The notes beneath the pieces are model-generated. The model was given only the letters and a program-made list of their open reading frames with translations, was not told where the DNA came from and made no database searches. A program made the translations under genes and the position numbers. Shown here one piece after another: positions 28,501 to 40,500 of a stretch of DNA of 64,000 nt. Numbering within the stretch: position 1 is the stretch's first letter; every line of letters starts with the position of its first letter. Location of the stretch: assembly GCA_914767715.1 (NCBI GenBank), contig OU612071.1:3410001-3474000 (forward strand), in the 5' to 3' direction. Source of the DNA: Membranipora membranacea (taxonomy: Eukaryota > Bryozoa > Gymnolaemata > Cheilostomatida > Membraniporidae).

Positions 28501-31500
28501 TCCTCATTGGTTAGTTAACATAGACATATAGGCCTATGTTTCCAAGTATTAGAAGTATTTCAATTTGAAGTGTATTCAACTCACTCGGTTGTAAGATTGA
28601 AATATTATTTATTGCATAAAAATTGAGAAGTTTCACTACAGAAAATAATTATCACAGAAGTTTGTGTTAGAAAAACCTCTTTAACAAAACAGGCTAGAAT
28701 ATGTCTGATTATAATCTGCTGCTTTTTATGACTAGATATGAGTATTTTCAGAGTTAGTCGTTTATTTAAAGTAATCACTAATTACATTATGTGAGCATTT
28801 ATATCAGGTATGAATGGTTGGTTATGTTGTGTCGATGTTCGGTGTATGTCTCCGGTAGTTCCTTGCCATGGTGGGGTGTAGATTTTATTAGCGAGGTTGA
28901 CAGGGGGATTCTGGTAGATTCTTACTGGTGTCACATCTACGATCTGAGGTACTGCAGGAGAACTCTGCCTCTCCATTCTCTGAGCTTGAACATTTACACT
29001 TCATCAGCTGCAACAAAAAGGTAAAAAAAACCTGAGCAAAGGTGGAAATAAAACTGTAAAAATGGATCGATAATAGCTGAGGAGTGGTTTTACTTAACTA
29101 TATCATTAGATTTTGTTTGTGGAGGCCAACGAATTGAAAGAGTAACATATAAATATAAACTTGAATGTTTAATCGTGTTTCATAATTCTTATGATCGAAT
29201 AGTATGATCACTAGCATTCTCTTGCTTTTGCTTGATATGAGAGTTGCACTATAAATGATCATGAAAATGTGGATATGAGATGAACATTGGAAACGCGACT
29301 TGAAATATTTATGATAATAACTTACGATGCCGATGCCACTGATAGTTTTCCACTCAGAGAGACAGCTTCCCCAGGCAGCCTCTGTAGGGGTTGACTGTAA
29401 TAGGACAGCTACAGCAAGCACTGCGCACATGAGAATTACCTTGCTGTTCATTCTACCATAGAAAGGGGCAATAATCACCAACAACAGGTTTATTTTATAA
29501 TATGTTTATGACAATAATGATCTATACAATGACAATAAAATGAAAAAAAAACAATTAAAAACATAAATAACAAAGGTAATTTTACCTCCACAGGCCCAAA
29601 TTTTAAATATTGATACCTGCATTGATAAAACTCATGGCTATAGGACTTGTCAAAGTCAAAATCAAGACTCTATTTTGATGTACACAATAGGAAGAGTTTT
29701 ACACTTACTTGTTTGTTGATTGAATCCTCAGAGGAGATGTGAGCTGGTTGGTCTGTAGAACGGATGTGATGAGTCTTGACTAGGCGTCAGCCCTATTTAT
29801 ACCCTTGGGGTTGTCACATAATGATGAAGTATTTCACGCAGAATCACAAAACTCAAATTATCAAACATTGAAAATCAGACCCCATGATTTAAATAACAAG
29901 ACACAACATGAGGGGCTATGGTTTTTATTATCATAACTTCAAGTTCTCTACCATAATAACTCGATTGAAGTACTCTATTAAAAGAACCCATCAGCATGTT
30001 GTCAGGGAGCTGTAATTTTGTTTAATGTGTTTAATGATGGCCCTCAAATTATGTATGTTTGAGTACCTTTAGTTGTTCAGCAGCTGGAAAAGGTACTCTC
30101 TCCGTACAGTGTGATATTAGATCATGATTACATTTTATAAGAGGATAATTAATACATAGTGAAAGGGCAGACAACCAGTAATCTATATTTACGTGGACCA
30201 TGAGATGATAATTACTACTGTCTGTTACCATAATGTAGGGTGGACAATTACAACTCTGCATCCATGGAAATCGTAAGTGTGCCTAATGACCACCTGTTTA
30301 TTTAAGGATGCTCAAGTACCTGCCCACATGACAGTAGGGAGTAGCTCCTTGGGAAGACTACTTGATGTTGCTTTCACTCGAATCATATGGAAGTGATTCC
30401 TATGTGTAATTATTTCCACCAACTATGAATTGTTAGCTCTAGACCTAAACCGATTGCATAGAGCTATTTTTGGGAGGTTCTTCTAACACTTCAAACAAAA
30501 CAATAGATTACTGCCTGGCTGCTAAATGGTACCGGCATGACATAGAGTGATGTCATGCAGAGAGTATTTAAACATCCATACTCCAAACCTTGTATTTATC
30601 ATGTAGGTTGTTGTGGGTACTATAATTTCAAGAGTGTATAAACACTTGAATTTTGTGTTTACTTTAATATCATGTCAGTACTTGTGTGACAGTGTTTACG
30701 ATTGGAAAAAGAATCTGCTAGCATATGCTCGATGGTATTATTGATGACATTAGTAAACAAATTTTTGCTACTAACTACAGTTCTGGTATGGCAACTTCTT
30801 GACATTTACTAGGTTCAGGTCTTTGGAGGTGAAGGTTTGTTTTGCCGATTGACATACTGGCCATATGATGTTAAATTTAAGAAAGTTTCATTGAAATTCT
30901 CTATGACACGGTTAATGTTGCTGTAACATAGAGATTGGTGCCAGTCAACATTGCTGAAATATTGGTGTATATTTTCATCGGTAAATTTGCTATAATCGTT
31001 GAAATTTATCTTAATTCTTTTCTCTGATTTTACAACACCCTTTTTTCGTATTGCCATAACCAAAAAATGATCACTTAAAGAGTATTTCAGAACTAAGCTA
31101 GAACGAACATTGGCTGGTTGGTTGGTGTATATGTGATCTATGCTAGATTCAGAATTTTCTGCAATTCTTGTAAAATCCTATATTAGTTGTGTAAGTCCAA
31201 GTGGTTTTATGACATTTCTAAACCACCTGACCAATGTGCTGTTATGACTGAGGTCAACATTAAAATCACCCAAAATGATTACTTTTCTGCAAATTGAGAC
31301 AATGTTCTCGATGTAATGAGTGAAGACATGGTTCCAATCAACAAGTGCGCTAGGTGTGGCCGATAAACGAAGCATGTTAAAAAAGATTGTGAGTGGGTTT
31401 GGGAGATTTTCAAAGTAATTGACTCAGGCATTGAGTGGTTCGCAACATTGACCTCTTCAAATGAAATACCAACACGTATGTAGCATAGCAAACCCCCTCC

Positions 31501-34500
31501 TTGACCAGTAATTCCTATCCTGTCTTACAATATTATAGTTTGATATATGAAAAAAACAATTTGATTTAGACTCATTTAGAAAAGTCTCGGATAAACAAAA
31601 AATATCAAGATCATTTTCATGTAAGCCTACAGTATATGTAATTTTAGTGTTCAATAGTTTCATGCAGACTTTCCCAATTTGTTTCTAAACCCAATGAAAC
31701 ATTCATTGTAAAATAACCAAGGAAACTGTATAGAGAGGCTCAATGAAGAAGCGGTGACTGACATAAATTTGCTGGTTTGCCAAGCCCTTTTTTAATTTGA
31801 ACCATTAAAGTTATCCAGACAAACACATGATCATAGCACTTAAACTACATAACATCATGACAAGTCATGTGACTTGCAGGGAGGGTTCAAAATTGCACGT
31901 TTTTATTTGTAGGGAATTTTCTCCCCAAACTAATATCTAACCTTATCTTATGATTATAGTGACCCACAAAAACATGCATCAAACCAAGCAAAAGACAAAA
32001 TTGAAAGGAACATACGGCTATATCTCAGCAAGGAGTTAGCATGTACCTCCAAAGGCAGAGAGGAGTTAAAACGAGTTATCCTCTCATGTTAATTTAGTTT
32101 CGACCAATCATATTGGGGAAATTCGACACATCCCTATTTATGCAAATGAGGAAACAGTCTGAACATAAAATGCTTATTGTCACGTGACCACCCTCCTTCC
32201 CTCTAACTCCTTGTTCTCAGCGATTTATGAGAATCCACCCCTGACTTCACAGTATATAATAACAGACATTGATGTTTATAAAGAGAAAGCATAAAAAGGC
32301 TGAGTAATTAACCCCTATATATGATTGAAACACTTGCTGAAAAGCATTTGTGGGCTATTTAGTTAAGAGTGAAAAATAATGCCCAAGATGACATCAGTTT
32401 TGATTGTCTGATAGCATTATCATAGTGGGACATTATGACTCCTGTATGATGCAGTATTATGTTATCACATGCACACTATTTTACTCTGCAAGTATGATAA
32501 TACCATCGGAAATGCTGTTTGTAACTGTTGACCTGAGATTGTCAAATTTAATAAACTTAAAAATGGCTACTAGCACACTGCTGACTTAGGCCAACCTTAA
32601 AATAAATAGAAACAAACATCATCAGGCGGTAGACTAAGCAGGTGGCTACAAAGTTTAAATTTTGCATAACTGTGATAACAACCATGAAATCTTGTTACTG
32701 ATTTCCACCCATGGAAATCTATTAAATTGATCACATAGTTGTGAATCAAAAGCAACTGCTCAGATTAGGAATAATTATCAGATGAATTACCTTACAAATC
32801 TCCGTTCCTTGATAAGGAGTTAACCCTGAAGCCTATAGAGACCAAACCGTCTGGAATTTATTGATCTGAATTCTATTTAGTTGCACTTGAAGGTGAATGC
32901 TGCTGCTGCTACATTAGCAAATTGTCATACAATGATAACCCTCTAATTTGTTTAGTATAATATGCTATCAGTAAGGATATATATCCTTACTCTGTGATGC
33001 TATCATGGAGAATGTAAGTGCTGTATTGAGGGCACAACTCCAAAACGAAATTAAGATCTTTTTACAAAAAGAGGCGTGACCTATAGAGCGCAGGCTCCTC
33101 CTTCTTCCATTCTCCCTGATGCTATTGGACACACCAGATCACTGACAGTTTCTGATAGTACTCATTTAATGAGTGCATGGGCAAATACCACTGGTAAAGA
33201 TTTCTAATAACATGATTAATTAATTATGATCTCATAATCATTGCAAATATAGGATGCAATACTGCTATTTAATGCACATCTTTGTGGCCTGGCTTGTATT
33301 TTACATGGGTTCAGGGTTAAATACTGGTATGAAGAAGGATACTTGAGCTGCCCAACTTTGTCACACTATGAAAGTAGACAGCAATATTTAAACATGATCA
33401 TCGCCGCTTTGCTGCAGATTGGGGGGGGGGGGGAAAGAAACAGGAACTGATAGTTGATACCGTATATTTAAAAGTCTTAAGATATTCTAATTGATACCTC
33501 TATCGTCTACAAACAAGTACTTGTTTATAACCCAGTAGTGTCAGCGACTGTATTATTTTCAAATCAGCATGTTGGGTTAAAGTTGAAGATTTTAGCATGA
33601 TTTGATTTGGCGAGCTGACTTATCAGCCACTACCTTACAAATGTAATCTGATTTATCATGCAAAATTCATGTTGTATCGACCAGACTACAAAGCAATGAT
33701 GACTTCATGCATGAAAAACAACTGATTTCAATAAACTGCCAAGATATTTTATTCCTGCAAAATTGACAAAAAGTTAAGAATCAGGTGAAGCAATTAAATC
33801 ATCTAAAAGCAAAATGATGCCAAGTGTTATTATTAAATGAATGACTAGATTAGAAAAATATGATGTCTCCTTCAAAATCTCGAGGATATGTAGGTTTCTG
33901 TGAGTTCCCTGTATTATCGGGTGAAAATATTCATGAGTGTGGTGTGTCATATCTTCGAGGTTGACATATTAGCGAGATTGACAGGGGGATTCTGGGAGGT
34001 CTTTGCTTGTATCACATCGTCTGTCGTTTGCTCCACATTCAAAAATAGCCTCTGTTCCATCATTGGAGCTGCACCGACATCCCTGCAGCTGTAATTAGAC
34101 ACAATGGTTCTTGCAACATTTTTGCTGTCTTTGTCACAAAATTTTCCAGTGATATGTCTGATGATCTCAATGAGTCTGAATCATTTATGGTGTTGCGAGA
34201 TTTGGGTGGACCTACACTTTGTAAAGGATACCTCAGAAGGCGTTACTTGATTTGTTTCATGCAAAATAATTAGCCCTATCACAATACCAATTAGCAAAGA
34301 AAATTGAAAGGAGTAAGTTGTCAGTAAGGTGGACCAGGATTTTAAAACTTAATCATCACAAAGGTCAGGGTGAATCAACTGGGCGAACTGTTAACTGTAA
34401 ACGAGAGCTTGAATATGATCAAATCACATTAATTATGGTTTAGCATTGAACTAATAGGGCCTTCTAAATTTTAATGCCGTTCTATCGGTCACCAAGGGCG

Positions 34501-37500
34501 GCCAAAGATTTGCAGATATCTGTTCTAATAAAAGGCCTTCTACTGATTATAAGGACTCAAGACATTAAATGCCAGTAATTTGTTCTGCCTGTCAGAAAAG
34601 CATCAAGTGGATCATCAGTTAATTTGTAGACACTCACTCATCAAGATGATGATATCATGTTTTCAGCTTATAATTTTAATGCGAATGAATAACCATATCA
34701 TCATTCCCAAATATTAGACACCATTACTGGTGTATTGGACCAAAAAATACACACATGTCAGCAAATATAACATTGATGTTGATAACTTACGATTCCGATT
34801 CCATTGACAGTTTTCCACTCAGAGAGACAGCTTCCCCAGGCTGCCTGTGTAGGGGTTGACTGTAATAGGACAGCTACAGCAAGCACTGCGCACATGAGAA
34901 TTACTTTGCTGTTCATTCTACAATAAAAGTATCGAAATTCTTATGAATGAAAAAATAATTCTAGCTGTTAATAATGATCCATACACACTTATGAAATGAT
35001 AATAACATAAAAGAAATGGCTATAATAGCGAAAATCACTAAAATGATACAGATCTTAGTCCTTTGCCCTGTACAGCATTAGTAGGAAATACATGTTGAAG
35101 TGTTTCTCACTTTTACTGAGCAAGCAAAACAGATCTTTTGAAATCTGTCAGCAGCCACTGAATACGTTGATGGAAACAGCGAGTTGATCGCAGATTTTAA
35201 ATGACAAAAAATGTTAGTAACCAAGCCTACCTGAGGGTGGTGTAGTGAAATCCTTAGAGGGAGTGAAGATGTTCTGTTTAAATCCTGAGAGGTGGTTGTG
35301 ATGATACTGATCCCGACCTGACTCTATATATACCCCCGTGGTAGAATATGGGGAGGTGGAAACACTCGAGTACTCAACAATCGTTACCCTATAGGTGTGC
35401 CCCAAAATGCTCAAGATCATAGCCTAGGTACCAGGATCGTTAAAAGGATTGAAGAGGAAGGATCGCCTCCACACGCTCCCTAAAGTTTGTGTGCCTTGCA
35501 CACTAAAGAAATGCGCATTTTGCTGTCAAACGTAATGAAGTGTTATATGGATTATGATTATATAGTTGAGTCCTGACAATTCAACTTGTTCACTTTGTAT
35601 ACCTCACAAATAATGACCCACCTTCCTCACGAGTCAATAATTACTGTTTTGTAAACCTGAGGATTTCACACCATGTAATTTATTGTTATATCCAGATTAA
35701 TAGGACACCATTAGGACAGAGAATCTTTCCCCTATCCAAACCAAACTAAGCATGCAGTCATGACATAAATCCCCTCAGATAATTACCCCTAGTTAGATGG
35801 ACAACATTCTTTACAGGCTTTACTTTACCTTCATCTGATGGGTTAAAGTATCATAGTTTGACAGGATCTGTGGTTGGCTCAATAAGTGTTGAGATTATAG
35901 TAATTGTAGCAAGGCATATTTCAGTTGTTGACAAGTACAAGATGCGAATTGAAACGACAGTATGCTCTCTGCATGTATAGGTCTGGTAGCTACACAATTG
36001 AAAGCTGAAAATGAACCCGATTCGGGTGTGTCATCAAGTTTATGTAATATTTTGATTTACCCAATTAACCCACTTGCTGTGTATCAATTGTGGTTCTACC
36101 AATATCACAACAGATTAAACAACGATCCTGCTCTTTAGTCTATGAGATAATCTATCACTGCAGGTGATTACTCGATGGAAAGATCTAACTTTGCCCTAAA
36201 CGTTAATAGAAGATAGAGGAAACAAATTGAATAACAACTTCAAAGGAACAACTGGCTTCATGTTTTGCTTTGCGAAGTGAATATAGTTTTATTGTCGAAA
36301 ATACCAACAGTGTAGTGAAAATCAGCCAGATGAAGAGAAATCTTTTGGTGATGTCACAAAAGTAGCAACACGTTATGCCACAGAAATATACATCAGTAGT
36401 GCTCTAATAGATTGTGTTTGTTTGTTTGCAAGTATATAAAAAAGACTTCTTAATGATCACATGACGGCATGTTGTGGCTTCGACCACATTCAGTTAGTGC
36501 TGTTTGGTCTCGAAAATGTTAAACTCCATCCCGTAATGCAACCTTACATAGACAAAGAAATTGAATTCTCAGCAGAACATAGTTCACTGATGACTCAGCA
36601 AATCACCTATGGTATTGCATTATGGGATAGTAGCTAACAAATCCTGATTTCACTACATGTTAGTACAGTGTTAGAGGGTTGTGAATATAATATCATGTTG
36701 TTAGAGTTTTGTAGTTAGAATTTTGTTGTAAGAGTTTGTTGGTTGTTAGAGCTTTGTCTTTGGGGTTTGTTGTTTTGTCGTGAATTGTTCGGTGGTAGGT
36801 CGGTGTGTTAGGGTTGCTTATTGACATGGAGACTGAGGAGGGCTCTTGGTCACATCACATCTCATATGAAAACTCTCACATGTGAATATACTCGTCTCTG
36901 ATCCAGAGGTACACTGGCAACTTCTCAGCTAGAAAATAATAGTACATCAAATAATAGATACTGTATAATTAGCTCATAGCTCCATCTAATGTTCGGAATA
37001 AAGAAATGTGTTGTGAAATGTAAGATGGTGCTTTTACTAGACCATTACGAGATTGCACTGATAGCCAAGCATGATAATAAGTTGCATTACCCTGCAGTTA
37101 TTTGCGACAGCTAAAATTCATAATACGACAGGCATGTTTGTCAAAGTCTACAGAAGACAGTGTTATCCTTTCCAAGGGAGAGGATAATAAGAAGGCCATT
37201 TTGTTTATCTGCAGTTATCACAAACAAACTATAAAACAGTTTCTGTCGTTTGTTCTCTCGTAACCTCAATTGCAACAAATAACCGAATCGTGACAATTAA
37301 CTGACCGGATCAGGAAAGCATAATTATTTATTTACATCTTACAATGGAAACGCCTTCTATAGTCTCCCAGTTAGAGAGGCAGGTACCAAAAGCTGCGTCT
37401 GCGCCTCCAGATTGGTACATGACCACCAGGACTACGAGTAGAGCTGACAATACGGCTATCTTCATCCTGTCTAAACATAATAAAAAAATTACCATCCTGA

Positions 37501-40500
37501 TCCTCAAAATCTTCAGCCTCGTCACAACGAAAGTACCATATCAGTAAAACATTTATCGGTATTTATGCCAGAAAAATCAGATTGAACATTCTAGTAGAAA
37601 GTTTAGTGGTATTGATATTCTGAAGACTGCCAAAGCCAAACATTACATGTCAAGCCCTCAGCATAGAAGTATAAGTTGACATTGAGATTGCCCTATATTG
37701 GCTGGCTGTAGGCGAAAAATAAGACCCCTAATAAAATTTCATACCAGGTTAAAATGATTAAATGTTCTACCATTCTTTTTAGCAATATTATGCACCCGGT
37801 TAAAAAATTTTGTTGCATATGAACATCTCTGGAGAGAGGGTTTTAAAACTAGACAAAAAAACGTATTGAAATACTCACTTTATTTAGTGGTGCAGAGTAT
37901 AGTACACAGTCTGTGATGGTCTAAGTCAGGTTTGGTGCTGTGGTCACTGACAGACATGCCTTATATACCAGTCTGGATGTTTTTACCTCTTGAGACATAT
38001 CGGCTGAACACTCTTCAGTCTGGACAGCGCGCTCAGACATGACAGGAGACATCACCTAAGTCAATGGCATAAAAATAAATCAATCGTAATATTATTATTC
38101 AAGTGTGGGTGGTGTAAAATTGGTATTATGCAGCTAAGTTGTTTTCTAAGTATTTTGTTTTCTTCACATAAAAATTTCAACATGCCACTTTAACGAGACT
38201 TTTGGAGGTTTAAATGCATAATGATTCGCGCATGCCAAATTAAAAACATCAAAATTTAGACCCAGAATCAGCGCCAGTCTGCTCTATTTCATTGATCAAT
38301 TCAAATTTGATCACCATATAGGCCTATAAGCTGTTGATGCTAGTACCATAGTCCCTCAGAGTTTAAAACTAAAGTGAAGTAGCATTATTTATGCTCTTAT
38401 TTATCTCATGCTCTATCTGTTTTACTGTGCGTTTGTATTGTTTATCAACGGAATTTCATAAGGATTAAGATTTCAGAACTATGTCCATTGGGTTTTCATC
38501 TTGGATCAACTATATGGTGTGACTTGTGATGGTCATGTTAAATTATGGAGAATGTTCTTCTACATGTATTCGAGTAAAAAGCATTTTATTAAAAAATACG
38601 TACGTACATTTATGATGATGACCGGTGATAAAGCACGTCATTAATCTTATAACAGGGAAGATAGCATACTCTTGTCCCGTCAAGACCCTGCGTTTCACAC
38701 TTTGAAATTGGTTATATCATTCAAATAAGTCTTTGTGCAAGCAAATTTAATTTTCTTGTACATTGCTATGAGGATACTTTGATATGGGCAATGGTTGATT
38801 TTTGCTTTCCCAAACACTTTAAATTCAGAGTGCCGAACTCTAAAACACTTGTCTATAAGGATGAAATGGCGCGTCAGCCTGGCTGAGCTGTCACATCTTC
38901 ATTATAGGCAAGATAAGAACTTCAAGTCTCTCAGTATGAGTGGACCCCACTTCTACTACTGAAGAGTCTAAGTGGTGATGTCTGCAGCTCTATGGTAGAG
39001 AAAGCCTAAATTTTAACCTGGGAATAGCGCAGCCAGTTCCATCATGGTTCATTACTCTCATGCAAATTTTGTTTATGGTTGCAAGGCACCCTTTGTATTA
39101 TAATTTTTCTCCCATATCATATCCCATATCCTATATCATTAGACCTTTTACCCAATGATATCACAAAAGCGACCAATCACAAAATAGGCTTCGTAGTAAA
39201 ATGCAAAATATCTGATTGAGATCGCAAATATACAATTATAACTCTGGCACATGCAGCCTGTTGTTCTGCGTAAAATTTCAGACTTCTTCATCTCCATGGC
39301 TTCAATACATAATTAAAATCTCGAGTCATAGCTTGGGTCTCTTGGTGTTACTCACAGGAGTCCATACATAAGAGACACCTGCATGGCTCATTAGAGGTGC
39401 CAGCTTAATCAGGCAGCTTAATCAGGCCAGTTTGACATCCCTTATTGTCTTCTCAAAACCTCTCCATGCTGAGTGCATGGTAGACTGGTTTAAAGTTAAT
39501 AATGGCGTCACACGTCTATACTGTCCTCACAAAAGATTATATAGTAGATCTTTTGCTCATTTCTCCCTTAGATGTTATAACTAGAATAATGAAGGTTTTT
39601 CTTCAATGAGTGGATCATTCCGATTGTCTTTAAAAAATTTAAAAAACATGCGCCACTGTTATCTAGCTGAGTAAGATGAATATGTTGAGGAAATCTTCTG
39701 TCTATTGGGGGGAGGGGGAGGTGTAGCGGTAGTTTGTTTATAACCTACAGTTTTTGCATAGAATTTAAACCCAGAACTATAGCTGTATAATTTTGCTACT
39801 TGCAACAATTAGCAAAGTAAACACACCAATAAATTGATCGTCTAGAAGGCGGTAGTTTATAGGAAGGACTACACATGTTTGCTCCCAAGCCCATACCACA
39901 TTCTGTGAATCAGCCCGTATATCATTCCTGTGCAGAGATAAAACTGATATCCACAGCAAGCGCATTGATATTTAACTCAACATGGTCCATGGATACAAGT
40001 GTCAGAAACTATAATTAAATAAACAAAACTAAATTTTCTATATTATAGATAGTCTATATTTTTTTTAATCTCTTTTAATTTTTTGTATTCATATTATAGA
40101 TGATGGAGACAGGGCAGCCAAGACTACTTCTAGTTGAGCTGATCGATGCTAATAGTGTGAGAGTATTTATCGAAACGGGATCTGGACAAGCGTCCCTCAT
40201 TCAACGCAGAGCTGGTAACAGAATTCAGGTTACTATAGGAAACAACGGGATAGCCTTGACACAGCCTCCTAGTGTGTTTACCGAAGATAGCTCTGTAAAT
40301 GGTGAGAGATTAATTGCTGAGTTTTTGTATCAGTCAGCTTTGACTATTAAATGGTAGTAACTGAGGGAAGAGAGTCTATTCTTATATCATCCGTCCAAGT
40401 TGGTACTTCTATAAAACGCTATGCCCTCTGTGGATGTATTATTCAGTTCAGTTAGGTTATGTAACTCACCAGTGGTCCCTAGTTAGTATTGCATAATTTG

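Larger units (their letters stand above)
28310..30760. repeat. Segmental duplication, copy B (contains nested gene 2)
   Basis: Partner of 23130-25710. Matching blocks include the promoter, the stretch attacattttataagaggat (25058 and 30128) and the region around 25640/30690 (gtgtttac...gatggta). Confidence 0.8.

Noticed and set aside
29098-29484. Longer 128-codon reading of nested gene 2 with an upstream ATG and read-through of the donor
   Set aside because: The upstream part lies in the UTR intron before the acceptor and the 3' part reads through a GTAAGT donor; comparison with genes 1, 3 and 4 supports the spliced model.
33900-34094. Plus-strand frame over nested gene 3
   Set aside because: It is the antisense of the second coding exon of gene 3; the minus strand carries the conserved cysteine framework.
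37328-37525. Longer start for nested gene 4
   Set aside because: The extra N-terminal residues precede a TTTAG acceptor and break the signal peptide; the internal Met gives a normal one.
22862-40099. A missing plus-strand exon of the Crumbs-like gene in the long intron
   Set aside because: The flanking exons join in phase 0 in the middle of LamG1 with normal spacing, so no exon is needed.
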